DNA of 64,000 bases from Legionella_C sp048541585 (GCF_048541585.1 NZ_CP183303.1:2356001-2420000), one strand, 5' to 3'; positions 34,979-44,745 are shown, numbered from the stretch's first letter. The notes: a model not told the origin generated them from the sequence alone. Numbers and translations are program-made.

Positions 34979-35923
34979 TTAGGCGCGTGCAAAATCAAAT
35001 GCTAATACCGAGCTTATATCTTCATGATGTAATGCTAAAGTAATTAAACGATCTACACCTAAAGCTACGCCGCTACAAGCAGGCAAACCTGCTTCTAGCG
35101 CAGCTAATAAATTTTTATCTATCTTTGCACTTTCCAGCCCTTTCGCTTGACGCAAAAAAATATCTGTTTCAAAGCGTTTTTTCTGATTATTTGCATCTCT
35201 TAACTCATGAAATCCATTAGCAAGTTCAATTCCTTTAAAATAAATTTCGAAACGTTCAGCAACGCCATCATTTACTTGGGCTAAGGCAGCTTGTGATATA
35301 GGAAAATTATAAATAGCTACCGGTGCCGGTAGACTCGCTAATGCAGGCTCTATTATATGACTCATTAATAAAAATAAATATTGATCTCTATCTTCCTCGT
35401 CTGCAGCTAAAACATTGTCTAAATTATAATTTTTTAACTTTATTTTTAATTCTTCAATTGTGATAGTTAGCGGGTCAAAATCACAAATTTCTGCAAAAAC
35501 TTGCTGATAGGTTTTTTTAATTAGCGGGGCTGACGATAATATTAATTGGAGTAATTCATCCATTTCTGTCATTAAACCATGATGATCAATATCTAATTGA
35601 TACCATTCCAACATAGTAAATTCAGGATTATGCCAACGGCCCAACTCATCATCTCGAAACGCTCGCGCTAATTGAAAAATAGGGCCGCTACCTGCTGCAA
35701 GTAGCCTTTTCATATGATATTCGGGTGAAGTTTGTAAGTAGTAGGTTTGTCCACGAAACGAGGCTTTAATATTACTTAAATAAACATCGGTAATACCAAA
35801 TTGCGCCATATAAGGTGTTTCTACTTCAAGATAACCCCGTTTATTGAAGAAATCTCTAATATTATTAATTAAAAGTGCACGTTGGCGTAATGTTGATAAA
35901 GTTGCGGAGGGCTGCCAAGTCAT
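34979..35923 (-). CDS. epmA: EF-P (R)-beta-lysine ligase
   Basis: This 314-residue protein is a truncated class II lysyl-tRNA synthetase (GenX/PoxA/YjeA) that attaches beta-lysine to elongation factor P. Catalytic motifs are present: RGYLEVETPYM (motif 1), FQLARAFRDDELGRWHNPEF with TMLEWYQ (motif 2), and GVALGVDRLITLAL (motif 3). The anticodon-binding domain is absent, as normal. It is the last gene of the suf cluster; its ATG overlaps the sufT stop by one base (TAATG). Confidence 0.94.
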   Translation of the reverse strand: MTWQPSATLSTLRQRALLINNIRDFFNKRGYLEVETPYMAQFGITDVYLSNIKASFRGQTYYLQTSPEYHMKRLLAAGSGPIFQLARAFRDDELGRWHNPEFTMLEWYQLDIDHHGLMTEMDELLQLILSSAPLIKKTYQQVFAEICDFDPLTITIEELKIKLKNYNLDNVLAADEEDRDQYLFLLMSHIIEPALASLPAPVAIYNFPISQAALAQVNDGVAERFEIYFKGIELANGFHELRDANNQKKRFETDIFLRQAKGLESAKIDKNLLAALEAGLPACSGVALGVDRLITLALHHEDISSVLAFDFARA

Positions 35924-36258
35924 TAATAAAAAATTCCTAATTCAAGTTTTGCCACTTCAGACATGCGCTCTTGCGTCCACATTGGCTCCCAGACTAATTC
36001 TACGGTGCAATCACTTACACCTTCAACTTGATTAATCGCTTGTTCTACTGTAGCAGGAAAAGTTTGCGCGACTGGACAACCAGGGCTTGTCAGAGTCATT
36101 TGAATATGAACATGATGCTTTTCATTAATACTAACGTCATAAATTAAGCCTAGATCATAAATATTAACTGGGATCTCTGGATCATAGACTGTTTTTAATG
36201 CGGCAATCACTTGCTCTTTTAATGCCTCATCATTAGATTTTTTCTTCAAGCCAAACAT
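35923..36258 (-). CDS. sufT: SufT (MIP18/DUF59-family Fe-S assembly factor)
   Basis: This 111-residue protein carries the DUF59 domain: TVYDPEIPVNIYDLGLIYDV, then TLTSPGCPVAQTFP with the family cysteine, and VELVWEPMWTQERMSEVAK. SufT helps mature Fe-S proteins under high demand. It lies 4 bp after the sufU stop and overlaps epmA downstream. Length matches the family. Confidence 0.93.
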   Translation of the reverse strand: MFGLKKKSNDEALKEQVIAALKTVYDPEIPVNIYDLGLIYDVSINEKHHVHIQMTLTSPGCPVAQTFPATVEQAINQVEGVSDCTVELVWEPMWTQERMSEVAKLELGIFY

Positions 36259-36262
36259 AATA

Positions 36263-36712
36263 CTACTCCGTACTAACTGGGTCTTGGCAATGGTTTAAAG
36301 CGGCATTTAGGGTATGCCAGGCGAGTGTCGCACATTTAACCCGAGCAGGAAATGCCTTAACACCTGCTAGTACTGATAATTTGTCAACTATTATCCATTG
36401 ACTTTCTTCATCACTAGTTAGCATATGATGAAACCCTTCAAAAATATGTTTTACTTCTTCGACAGTTTTTCCTTTTAAAGCTTCTGTCATTAAAGATGCC
36501 GACGCTTGGGAGATAGCACAACCACATCCAACAAAGCTTAAACTCTCAACAATATTATCTCTTACTTTTAGATAAACAGTTAATTTATCACCACACAAAG
36601 GATTATAACCATTAGCAGTTGCCGTAGGTTCTTCCATTTGGTAATGATTACGTGGATTACGATTATGATCGATTATAATTTCTTGATATAATTCTCGTAA
36701 TTCCGTGTTCAT
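36263..36712 (-). CDS. sufU: SufU-type Fe-S scaffold / sulfur acceptor
   Basis: This 149-residue IscU/SufU-like protein receives sulfur from SufS. Cluster residues are C40 (NPLCGD), C63 and C65 (VGCGCAISQAS) and the fourth cysteine in RVKCATLAW. ATG 36712 overlaps the sufS stop (ATGA), showing coupling; an upstream in-frame ATG at 36751 would lie inside sufS and is rejected. The insertion before GFHHMLTS is as in SufU. Confidence 0.93.
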   Translation of the reverse strand: MNTELRELYQEIIIDHNRNPRNHYQMEEPTATANGYNPLCGDKLTVYLKVRDNIVESLSFVGCGCAISQASASLMTEALKGKTVEEVKHIFEGFHHMLTSDEESQWIIVDKLSVLAGVKAFPARVKCATLAWHTLNAALNHCQDPVSTE

Positions 36713-37950
36713 GCAAATACCTCTTTCACTTTTTCTAGTACATTCATACAACGATCAACCTCTGCTGTTGTATTGTAGAAAGATAAAGAAATTCGAGTTG
36801 TGGCAGCGACATCATAAAAGCTCATTACAGGCATAGCACAATGATGGCCACTGCGAATAGCAATACCTTCATTATCTAAAATTGTACCAATATCATGAGC
36901 GTGTATTTTACCATGCACAAATGAAATAATGGGAACTTTCTGCCTTGCTGTACCAATAATATGATAACCTTTTACATTTAATAGAGCGTCTGTCGCATAC
37001 TGCAGCAAATAATCTTCATAAGCAGAAACCGCTTCCATATCTAAGGTAGCTAAATAATCTAGTGTCGCACCTAATCCCATAACACCAGCAATGTTTGGTG
37101 TACCTGCTTCAAATTTATAAGGAATAGGCGCATATTCCGTGGCATCAAAGGTAACAAAATTAATCATTTCGCCACCACCTTGATAGGGAGACATATCTTC
37201 TAATAAATGCGTTTTCCCCCATAAAACGCCAATACCAGTTGGACCATACATTTTATGACCAGAAAAGGCATAAAAATCACAACCTAAATCAACTACATCA
37301 ACAGGATAATGCGCTGTTGCCTGAGCCCCATCGACTAACACAACCGCACCATAAGCGTGCGCCATTTCAATCATTTGCTTGATGGGATTTACTGTACCCA
37401 ATGCATTAGACGCATAAGTAATAGCTACAAATTTCGTATTCTCATTTAATTTTTTTTCAAATTCGTCAAGCAATATCTCACCACTATAAGAAATAGGCGC
37501 TACTTGCAATTTTGCCCCTGTTTTCTTACAAACCATTTGCCATGGCACAATATTGGAGTGATGTTCCATATGGGTTATTAGAATTTCTTCATCAGGTTTG
37601 ATGCGAGGCGCTACAAAACTCTGGGCTACTAAGTTAATAGCCTCGGTGGTACCACGTACAAATATACATTCATTAACGGATGGTGCATTAATAAATCGCT
37701 GTACTTTATTACGAACACGTTCAAATTGTAATGTAGCGCGAGCACTTAAAGCATGGACACCACGATGCACATTCGCATTATCATAGGTATAATAGTGTTT
37801 TATCGCTTCAATAACTGCTTTAGGCTTTTGTGTTGTGGCTGCATTATCAAAATAAATTAACGGGTAGTTATTAACTTTTTGTTGTAAAACCGGAAAATCA
37901 TTACGGATAACATCAACATCAAAATTGGTATTTAAAATAGCTGTATTCAT
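36709..37950 (-). CDS. sufS: SufS cysteine desulfurase
   Basis: This 413-residue PLP enzyme takes sulfur from cysteine. It has YFDNAATTQKP at the start, HRGVHALS, the PLP lysine in FYAFSGHKMYGPTGIGVLWG, and the catalytic cysteine in IRSGHHCAMPVM, all as in SufS. ATG 37950 is preceded by GAGGTG; the longer frame starting at 37989 would overlap sufD. Order and overlaps place it between sufD and sufU in one operon. Confidence 0.95.
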   Translation of the reverse strand: MNTAILNTNFDVDVIRNDFPVLQQKVNNYPLIYFDNAATTQKPKAVIEAIKHYYTYDNANVHRGVHALSARATLQFERVRNKVQRFINAPSVNECIFVRGTTEAINLVAQSFVAPRIKPDEEILITHMEHHSNIVPWQMVCKKTGAKLQVAPISYSGEILLDEFEKKLNENTKFVAITYASNALGTVNPIKQMIEMAHAYGAVVLVDGAQATAHYPVDVVDLGCDFYAFSGHKMYGPTGIGVLWGKTHLLEDMSPYQGGGEMINFVTFDATEYAPIPYKFEAGTPNIAGVMGLGATLDYLATLDMEAVSAYEDYLLQYATDALLNVKGYHIIGTARQKVPIISFVHGKIHAHDIGTILDNEGIAIRSGHHCAMPVMSFYDVAATTRISLSFYNTTAEVDRCMNVLEKVKEVFA

Positions 37951-37952
37951 AA

Positions 37953-39227
37953 TCACCTCAACTGATTGTTGATTAAAGTAGCTATCCATTCTCTTATTTC
38001 AGTATGCGGTATCTGACTTAAATTTTCTGCAGCAAAGGCATGAACTAGATAAAGTTTAGCTTGCATACGTGAAATTCCACGTGTAGCTAAATAAAATAGT
38101 GCCTCTTCATCTAGCTGCCCCACTGTGGCACCATGAGAACAAACAACATCATTTGCAAAAATTTCTAATTGTGGTTTAGTATCCACTTCAGCTTGCGCTG
38201 ATAACAATAGATTTTTATTCTGTTGCCTTGCTTGCGTATGTTGTGCATGCTTAGCAACAATTACTTTTCCATTAAAAACAGCACGTGAGCGTCCTGCTAA
38301 AATACCTTTATAATCTTGATCACTTTGACAATTAGGCACTTGATGATAGACCGTAGTGTGATGATCGATATGTTGATTATCATTAGGCAAATAAAGTCCA
38401 TTCATTACACTTTTTGCTTCTTCTTCTACTAAATAGATTGAAACATCGCTACGTACTAAGCGGCCACCTAAACTAATAGAATGACTTTCAAACTGGCTTT
38501 CAAGCGCCTGTTTTACTGCTAAATGACCAATATGAAATGCAGACTTACTTTCATTTTGAATTTTATAGTGAACCAATTTAGCCTGTTTAGCTAAATAGAT
38601 TTCAGTTACAGTATTAGTTAAATAGCTACTATCTGCCTGCCCATTAAAAGTTTCTATAATAGTGGCTTGACTATTTGCCTCTGCAATAACTAAATGACGT
38701 GGGTAAATACCTTGTTCTTGTTCATCTTGCCAATGCGTTAGCAACAAAGGCTGAGTTAAATGGACATTTTCTGGCAAATAGATAAATAAACCAGTTTGTA
38801 AAAACGCTGTATTTAAAGCTTGAAAACCATGTTCATGCTTTAATAATTGCGCAAGATACGGTTTTACCTTCTCTGGATAGGCTTTAACTGCTTCTAGTAA
38901 AGGCAATATAATTACCCCTTTGGGTAATTGTAAAGAAAGCTCATCGAGCTTAACAATTTGTCCATTACAAATGGTTATACCTAAGCCTGCTGGGGGCAAA
39001 TTGTGAACTAATTTATCTTGACAAAAACTATCTAATGGCAAGCGATTATGAAAACGTTGCTGTAGAAAGCTATCTAGGGCTGTATATTTCCATTCCTCTT
39101 GTTTGCGCGTTGGAAAGCCAAAATAATTAAAATCTTCTAAGGCCTGTTTTTGTAAAGATGCCAACCATGGTTCAGCTAAATAGTTCGCTTTCGCTTGACC
39201 TTGGTAGAATTCAAGAATGTCACTCAT
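37953..39227 (-). CDS. sufD: SufD, Fe-S cluster assembly protein
   Basis: This 424-residue protein is the SufD partner of the SufBC2D scaffold, with a right-handed beta-helix core. Typical stretches are YPRHLVIAEANSQATIIETF, HHTTVYHQVPNCQSDQDYKG, KVIVAKHAQHTQARQQNKNL and DVVCSHGATVGQLDEEALFY, the last containing the conserved His at the SufB interface. Its ATG overlaps the sufC stop (ATGA) by 4 bp. Confidence 0.94.
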   Translation of the reverse strand: MSDILEFYQGQAKANYLAEPWLASLQKQALEDFNYFGFPTRKQEEWKYTALDSFLQQRFHNRLPLDSFCQDKLVHNLPPAGLGITICNGQIVKLDELSLQLPKGVIILPLLEAVKAYPEKVKPYLAQLLKHEHGFQALNTAFLQTGLFIYLPENVHLTQPLLLTHWQDEQEQGIYPRHLVIAEANSQATIIETFNGQADSSYLTNTVTEIYLAKQAKLVHYKIQNESKSAFHIGHLAVKQALESQFESHSISLGGRLVRSDVSIYLVEEEAKSVMNGLYLPNDNQHIDHHTTVYHQVPNCQSDQDYKGILAGRSRAVFNGKVIVAKHAQHTQARQQNKNLLLSAQAEVDTKPQLEIFANDVVCSHGATVGQLDEEALFYLATRGISRMQAKLYLVHAFAAENLSQIPHTEIREWIATLINNQLR

Positions 39228-39976
39228 ACTTGCTCTTTCTCCTCAAGCCAGCTATAGCCTTTCTTCTCTAATTCTAATGCTAAGGACTTATCCCCAGACT
39301 TAATAATTCGGCCATTTGCTAAAACATGAATAAAATCAGGTTCAATATAATCTAATAGTCGCTGGTAATGCGTTACCAAAATAATAGCGCGACTTGGTGA
39401 GCGCATCGCATTTACACCTTGGGAAATAATACGCAGTGCATCGATATCTAAGCCTGAATCAGTTTCATCTAAAATTGCCAATTTAGGTTCAAGGGCCAGT
39501 AGCTGTAAAATCTCGTTACGCTTCTTCTCCCCACCTGAAAAACCCTCGTTAATACTGCGATATAAAAAACTTTCATCCATATCTAATAACTGACATAGTT
39601 TACGAATAAAATTTAAGAATTCGATAGCATCTAATGGCTCTTTGCCCTGTCCTTTACGCACTGCATTGACTGATGCTTTAAGAAAATTAATATTGGTTAC
39701 ACCAGGAATTTCTACAGGATATTGAAAAGACATAAAGACACCAGCTCTTGCACGTTCTTCAGGCGAAAAAGGTAGCAAATCTTGGCCTAGATAATTAATT
39801 TCGCCACTTGTCACTGTATAAGCAGGATGGCCAGCTAACACTTTAGACAAGGTACTTTTTCCTGAGCCGTTAGGGCCCATAATAGCGTGAACTTCACCAG
39901 CATTAACGTTAAGATCAATTCCTTTTAAAATTGGCTGTCCATTGATAGCTACATTTAATTGTTTAATTTTTAACAT
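39224..39976 (-). CDS. sufC: SufC, Fe-S assembly ABC ATPase
   Basis: This 250-residue ABC ATPase has Walker A GPNGSGKST (34-42), signature FSGGEKKRNEI, Walker B LAILDETDSGLD and H-loop VTHYQ. It drives conformational change of SufB-SufD during cluster assembly. It starts 1 bp after the sufB stop and overlaps sufD. Confidence 0.97.
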   Translation of the reverse strand: MLKIKQLNVAINGQPILKGIDLNVNAGEVHAIMGPNGSGKSTLSKVLAGHPAYTVTSGEINYLGQDLLPFSPEERARAGVFMSFQYPVEIPGVTNINFLKASVNAVRKGQGKEPLDAIEFLNFIRKLCQLLDMDESFLYRSINEGFSGGEKKRNEILQLLALEPKLAILDETDSGLDIDALRIISQGVNAMRSPSRAIILVTHYQRLLDYIEPDFIHVLANGRIIKSGDKSLALELEKKGYSWLEEKEQV

Positions 39977-39977
39977 A

Positions 39978-41426
39978 TTAACCTACTGCCCCTTCCAAAC
40001 TAATACCTAGCAATTTTGTCGCTTCTACCGCGAATTCCATTGGGAGTTCTTTTAAGACTTGTTTGCAAAAACCATTTACAATCATTGATACAGCATCTTC
40101 CGTATCGATACCGCGTTGCTGACAATAAAACAACTGCTCTTCACTAATTTTTGATGTTGTCGCTTCATGTTCAAGCTGTGCTGTGGGATTTTTGACTTCG
40201 ATATAGGGAAACGTATGCGCTGCACATTCATCACCCATTAATAAAGAATCACATTGAGTAAAATTACGCGCGTTAGTTGCCGTTGGCGCAATTCTAACCA
40301 GCCCTCGATATGCATTATGTGATTTTCCGGCACTAATTCCTTTTGAGATAATGGTAGAACGAGTATTTTTGCCTAAATGAATCATTTTAGTACCAGTATC
40401 AGCTTGCTGAAAATTATTAGTAAGTGCTACAGAGTAAAATTCACCTACTGAATCATCACCTTGCAAAATAACACTTGGATATTTCCAAGTGATTGCCGAG
40501 CCTGTTTCAATTTGCGTCCAAGAAATTTTAGAACGCTTACCACGACAAGCGCCACGTTTGGTTACAAAATTATAGATTCCTCCCTTCCCCTCTTTATCCC
40601 CTGGATACCAATTTTGTACTGTAGAATATTTAATTTGTGCACCTTCAAGTGCAACTAATTCCACTACTGCCGCATGCAATTGATTTTCATCACGCATAGG
40701 TGCTGTACAACCTTCTAAATAAGATACATAACTATTGCAGTCAGCAATAATTAAGGTTCGCTCAAATTGTCCCGTGGAAGCTGCATTAATTCGAAAGTAA
40801 GTTGATAACTCCATGGGGCAACGCACACCTTTAGGAATATAGACAAATGATCCATCACTAAATACAGCTGAGTTTAGTGCTGCATAAAAATTATCACGAT
40901 AAGGCACCACTGACCCTAAATATTGTTCTATTAAATCAGGATGATTATGAACAGCTTCTGAGAAAGAACAAAAGATAACGCCTACTTCTGCTAACTTCGC
41001 CTTAAAGGTTGTTGCCACCGAGACACTATCAAATACAGCATCTACCGCAACACCTGCCAATAGTTCTTGTTCTCGTAATGGAATACCTAATTTTTCATAC
41101 GTACGTAATAATTCTGGATCAACTTCGTCTAGACTCTTAGGCGCATTTTTGACTTGTTTAGGCGCTGAATAATAAGAAAGAGCCTGATAATCAATAGGCG
41201 GATAATGTACACTTGCCCAGGTAGGCTGCGGCATAGTTCGCCAGTATTCTAACGCTTTAAGGCGCCAATTTAAAATAAACTCAGGCTCGCCTTTAATAGC
41301 AGATAATCGTCGAACCACCTCTTCATTTAAGCCTGGTGCAAAGGTCTCAGCTTCAATCTCAGTTACAAAACCATGCTGGTAGTCTCTTTCCAGAAGGGTA
41401 TTTATTTGCTCATTACTTTTAGCCAC
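39978..41426 (-). CDS. sufB: SufB, Fe-S cluster scaffold
   Basis: This 482-residue scaffold protein of the SUF machine has SDGSFVYIPKGVRCPMELST, FERTLIIADCNSYVSYLEGC, TKRGACRGKRSKISWTQIET and ARNFTQCDSLLMGDECAAHT, with the conserved cysteines for cluster building. GTG 41426 is chosen as start because GGAG lies 7 bp before it; it overlaps the end of sufR by 8 bp. The same GGAG is part of an earlier in-frame GTG at 41438, which is therefore unlikely. Confidence 0.94.
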   Translation of the reverse strand: MAKSNEQINTLLERDYQHGFVTEIEAETFAPGLNEEVVRRLSAIKGEPEFILNWRLKALEYWRTMPQPTWASVHYPPIDYQALSYYSAPKQVKNAPKSLDEVDPELLRTYEKLGIPLREQELLAGVAVDAVFDSVSVATTFKAKLAEVGVIFCSFSEAVHNHPDLIEQYLGSVVPYRDNFYAALNSAVFSDGSFVYIPKGVRCPMELSTYFRINAASTGQFERTLIIADCNSYVSYLEGCTAPMRDENQLHAAVVELVALEGAQIKYSTVQNWYPGDKEGKGGIYNFVTKRGACRGKRSKISWTQIETGSAITWKYPSVILQGDDSVGEFYSVALTNNFQQADTGTKMIHLGKNTRSTIISKGISAGKSHNAYRGLVRIAPTATNARNFTQCDSLLMGDECAAHTFPYIEVKNPTAQLEHEATTSKISEEQLFYCQQRGIDTEDAVSMIVNGFCKQVLKELPMEFAVEATKLLGISLEGAVG

Positions 41427-41883
41427 GATGTACTCCACTTGCTAGCTCTTTAATTTTTTCAATTTCAATAGGCTGTAAAGAAGGTTTTGCTAGCATTTCT
41501 AAACTTACGCTATCTAAAGCTGTCTTTATTGCTCGGCTTATCAATTGCCAATTTCCTTGGATATGACAAACGCCTTGTAGAGAACATTCATTGGGGTGAA
41601 TGCTGCATTCAGTTAAACCCAATTCTTGCTCTTCTAATGCATAAATAATCTCAGCAACAGAAATCTCTGCTGCTACTCTTTGGAGGCGGTATCCACCTGA
41701 TACACCTCGCACGGAAGTTAATAATTTTGCAGCAGTTAACTGTTTTAGTAATTTGCTTACTGTTGGTACTGAAAGATGAGTATGTAAAGCAATATCACGA
41801 GCATTACAAAGTTTATTGTGACGCCTCGCTAAATACACCATGACCACTGTTCCATAATCGGCCAATTTGCTGATACGCAGCAT
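41419..41883 (-). CDS. sufR: SUF-system Rrf2 regulator
   Basis: This 154-residue Rrf2/IscR-family regulator has a winged HTH (DIALHTHLSVPTVSKLLKQL, RGVSGGYRL) and a cysteine cluster site ECSIHPNECSLQGVCHIQ. That gives three cysteines spaced C-x6-C-x5-C, which suggests an Fe-S cluster sensor controlling the suf operon that it heads. Two copies of an operator-like motif lie upstream at 41906 and 42017. The gene end overlaps sufB. Confidence 0.9.
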   Translation of the reverse strand: MLRISKLADYGTVVMVYLARRHNKLCNARDIALHTHLSVPTVSKLLKQLTAAKLLTSVRGVSGGYRLQRVAAEISVAEIIYALEEQELGLTECSIHPNECSLQGVCHIQGNWQLISRAIKTALDSVSLEMLAKPSLQPIEIEKIKELASGVHRG

Positions 41884-41905
41884 ATCACTACCACCTTAAA
41901 TAATC

Positions 41906-42034
41906 TAGTACCAAATTGGTCCTTAATTAAAAACAAGACTATAAATCTACTGAAAATTAATATTAAGTATCAAGAAATCATCCATTAATTATGAATGTGC
42001 CTCATAACTAATAATATAGTACCAATTTAGTTCT
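41906..42034. promoter_or_regulatory. Pair of putative Rrf2 operator sites upstream of suf
   Basis: TAGTACCAAATTGGTCCT (41906-41923) and TAGTACCAATTTAGTTCT (42017-42034) agree at 15 of 18 positions and are near-palindromic at the ACCAAWTTGGT core. The first is 23 bp upstream of the sufR start, as expected for autoregulation; the second is about 120 bp upstream of the divergent hydrolase gene. Confidence 0.55.
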
Positions 42035-42152
42035 ATTTACAGTAAAAACAGCCGATATTGTAAACTATTTTTTACAGTAAGCCTACTTTAGCAACATAAT
42101 TTTTTATATTGATTTATGCTTAATAATAAATTAGTAACGAAAGGGCTACCTT

Positions 42153-43175
42153 ATGTTAATGAATGTAACAAGTTTGCGTACGATTATCTTAATGTGTTTA
42201 TTAATAAATGTTTTTAGTGTTTATGCCTGTACTACCGTTTTTTCCAATGCTACATCTAAGTCCTTAGTAGTAGCCCGCACAATGGATCTATATATTTCTG
42301 ATTTACCTTTAATTATTGCCGAACCTCGTGGTACCGAACACAATGGCCAAACAGATAAAAATTCATTACAGTGGCGCTCTAAATATGGTACCACATCGGT
42401 AACAGCACTTCATGGAAATACTGTTACCGATGGGATAAATGAAAAAGGGTTAGCTGTTCATTTACTTTATTTAAAGAATACTCAGTATCCACATTATAAT
42501 GATAATCGACCTAAAATCTCTAACCTAATGTGGGCTAAATATATCTTAGATAACTTCTCTACTGTCAACGAAGCATTAGCAGGTACCAAAAATTTAGAAA
42601 TTGTAGCAACAAAGTTAGATGGACAAGTCTGGCCACTTCATTTAACGATGGAAGATGCAACAGGAGATTCGGCAGTTATTGAATTTATTAACGGGAAAAT
42701 GAATGTTTATCATGGTCACCAATACCAAATAATGACTAATGAACCAGCATATAATATTCAACTTACTAACTTGAAAAATTATAAAGGCTTTGGCGGCAAT
42801 CTACCACTTCCTGGTGATGTTGACCCTATTAGTCGCTTTGTTCGTGTAGCATTTTTTTTAAAAACTCTACCAAAAGAAATTCATTTTACTCAATCCGTAA
42901 ACGACCTTTTATCTGTTATAAGAACAGCCATGGTACCCTTTGGTGCCGAGGAATTTTCAGGTAGTAAAGAATCAGCATGGCCAACGCGCTGGATTACCAT
43001 AGCTGATTTAACTAATAAAACTTATTATTTTCACTCTACATCAACCCCTAACGTAATTTGGCTTGATTTAAACAAAATTAATTTTGCCTTCGGTGCACCC
43101 ATTTTAACAATCGATCCGGCTAAAGCGCATGAAGGAAGCACTTTAAAAAAATTTATGCCCACCTTTGATAAATAA
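42153..43175 (+). CDS. Secreted choloylglycine hydrolase/penicillin acylase-like Ntn hydrolase
   Basis: This 340-residue protein has a signal peptide ending FSVYA; cleavage exposes Cys26 (CTTVFSN) as the N-terminal nucleophile of the linear amide hydrolase family. The conserved R42 and D45 follow in ARTMDLY, and VTDGINEKGLAVHLLYL, NDLLSVIRTAMVPFG and PTRWITIADLTNKTYYF match the bile-salt hydrolase/penicillin V acylase fold. It would cleave amides, perhaps acyl-homoserine lactones or bile-type conjugates, in the periplasm or outside. The substrate is unresolved. Confidence 0.88.
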   Translation: MLMNVTSLRTIILMCLLINVFSVYACTTVFSNATSKSLVVARTMDLYISDLPLIIAEPRGTEHNGQTDKNSLQWRSKYGTTSVTALHGNTVTDGINEKGLAVHLLYLKNTQYPHYNDNRPKISNLMWAKYILDNFSTVNEALAGTKNLEIVATKLDGQVWPLHLTMEDATGDSAVIEFINGKMNVYHGHQYQIMTNEPAYNIQLTNLKNYKGFGGNLPLPGDVDPISRFVRVAFFLKTLPKEIHFTQSVNDLLSVIRTAMVPFGAEEFSGSKESAWPTRWITIADLTNKTYYFHSTSTPNVIWLDLNKINFAFGAPILTIDPAKAHEGSTLKKFMPTFDK

Positions 43176-43186
43176 AACTTTAAATG

Positions 43187-43239
43187 AAGTGAAGCCTATT
43201 AAGGTGACAAATTAAATAAATTAATAGCCTTCACTTTTT
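43187..43239. terminator. Bidirectional terminator
   Basis: AAGTGAAGCCTATTAA pairs with TTAATAGCCTTCACTT (one bulge), followed by a T-run, between the hydrolase and the kinase genes. Confidence 0.65.
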
Positions 43240-43243
43240 ATAA

Positions 43244-43903
43244 TTAGTGCATTCCTTGCCTTATAGATTCAGGATTTTGACCAGCTTGTTGAAGTCGCCC
43301 TTTACAAAGGGTGATTATTTCATGAATACCACTATTAATATCTTCAGGCGCATTATTAGCTATAACAATATCAGCTTGATATCTGGTACGCGCTATATAA
43401 TTAAAAAAGCCATCTCTTACAAACGATTTTAATTCGCGTCGCTTAGTTTCTTCAATGGAAGTATTTCTTTCTTCCTCATCACGACTTGCTCGTCTTTCTA
43501 TATTAGCCAAATAAGAATCAGGTTGAATATAAGCGCCTATTTTATCTGAGGTTTCTAAACAATTAGCAATTAGTAGCGCGAAAATACCTTCAACAATTAG
43601 AATATCAGTTGGTTTAACTTGCTCGGTTTCTGAAAGTCTATCACTTGTTTTAAAGCAATATAATGGACTTTCTATAGCTTGTCCTGCTTGTAATTTTTCT
43701 AAATTTTCAACCAAAAGATCAAGGTCAACTGCCTCTGGTGTATCATAGTTTTGTCGTGGTTTAGTGTTATCGCGTATTTTATAATAATTATCCATTTTTA
43801 AAATTTCTGCATCTAAATTAATGCTTTTAAATCCTGACTTAAGTTGATTTGCTAAGGTAGTTTTACCACCACCAGACGGCCCACCAATAAAGACAATAAA
43901 CAC
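43244..43903 (-). CDS. Uridine kinase-like P-loop kinase
   Basis: This 219-residue P-loop kinase has Walker A GGPSGGGKTT (residues 6-15 from the GTG start), Asp-rich KMDNYYKIRD (substrate region), and ILIVEGIFAL, with ERRASRDEEERNTS lid. It belongs to the uridine kinase/phosphoribulokinase group, and the actual nucleoside or sugar is unproven. GTG 43903 was chosen because AGGAG lies 6 bp before it; the longer frame to 43978 would add a hydrophobic leader with no ribosome site. Confidence 0.75.
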   Translation of the reverse strand: MFIVFIGGPSGGGKTTLANQLKSGFKSINLDAEILKMDNYYKIRDNTKPRQNYDTPEAVDLDLLVENLEKLQAGQAIESPLYCFKTSDRLSETEQVKPTDILIVEGIFALLIANCLETSDKIGAYIQPDSYLANIERRASRDEEERNTSIEETKRRELKSFVRDGFFNYIARTRYQADIVIANNAPEDINSGIHEIITLCKGRLQQAGQNPESIRQGMH

Positions 43904-44085
43904 GGTTTCTCCTAAAAATAAAAGGATATCATAGGGTAAAATCATAACTTTTAATAGCTTAAAATATAGGCAGCTCAATCTTTATTTATACTAATTGATA
44001 TTTAGTGCAAGCACCATGAGCAGAATGAACAATTGACAAACAGTTTTTACTGAATATAATGCCAAAAAACGTTTGGATTATACTT

Positions 44086-44745
44086 ATGCCTTTTAGCAAA
44101 CTTTTTTTAGTTTTTTTTAGTTTTTTATCTTTTGCTGTAATAGCAGAGCCACCTAATCTTACCTTAGTAAAGAAAGAAATTGAGCATTACTATGATTCTG
44201 GAAATTATGAAAAAGAATTAACTAATGCTATTAATACAGCACATCAATATTTGCTTAAGCAAGTAGAAATCAATAAACAAAACCAAATCAAGCAACAACT
44301 GGCATTAGTTTTAGATATTGATGAAACCAGTCTAAGCAATTATGAGAAGCTTGTACGTCGTGGTTTTATTGGTTCTCAGGATGTTATTCATAAAGAAATA
44401 CTTGCTGCAGATTCAGCACCAATTAAACCTATGCTCTCGCTTTATAATGACGCTTTAAAATATGGTGTAAAAGTCTTCTTTGTAACCGGGAGAAGCCAAT
44501 CTGAATGTAGAGCGACGGAAAAAAACCTGTTAATAGCAGGTTACAAAGATTGGGCAGGCCTTTACTGTAAACCAGATAACTATGCCTTACCATCAATTGT
44601 TAATTTTAAAGCAAAAACACGCAAACTCATTACCGAGCAAGGCTATACTGTTGTTGCAACCATTGGCGATCAGTATAGTGATTTATTAGGTGGATATGCT
44701 AAAAAAGAATTTAAACTACCTAATCCTTTTTATTATCTACCTTAA
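44086..44745 (+). CDS. Secreted HAD-type acid phosphatase (class IIIB)
   Basis: This 219-residue protein has a signal peptide (MPFSKLFLVFFSFLSFAVIA) and HAD motif I LVLDIDETSLSN, motif II VFFVTGRS and motif IV IGDQYSDLLGG. It resembles the acid phosphatase / lipoprotein e(P4) group that dephosphorylates nucleotides in the periplasm. ATG 44086 is chosen because TTGGA precedes it; ATG 44059 would add nine residues before the signal peptide. It is monocistronic. Confidence 0.85.
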   Translation: MPFSKLFLVFFSFLSFAVIAEPPNLTLVKKEIEHYYDSGNYEKELTNAINTAHQYLLKQVEINKQNQIKQQLALVLDIDETSLSNYEKLVRRGFIGSQDVIHKEILAADSAPIKPMLSLYNDALKYGVKVFFVTGRSQSECRATEKNLLIAGYKDWAGLYCKPDNYALPSIVNFKAKTRKLITEQGYTVVATIGDQYSDLLGGYAKKEFKLPNPFYYLP

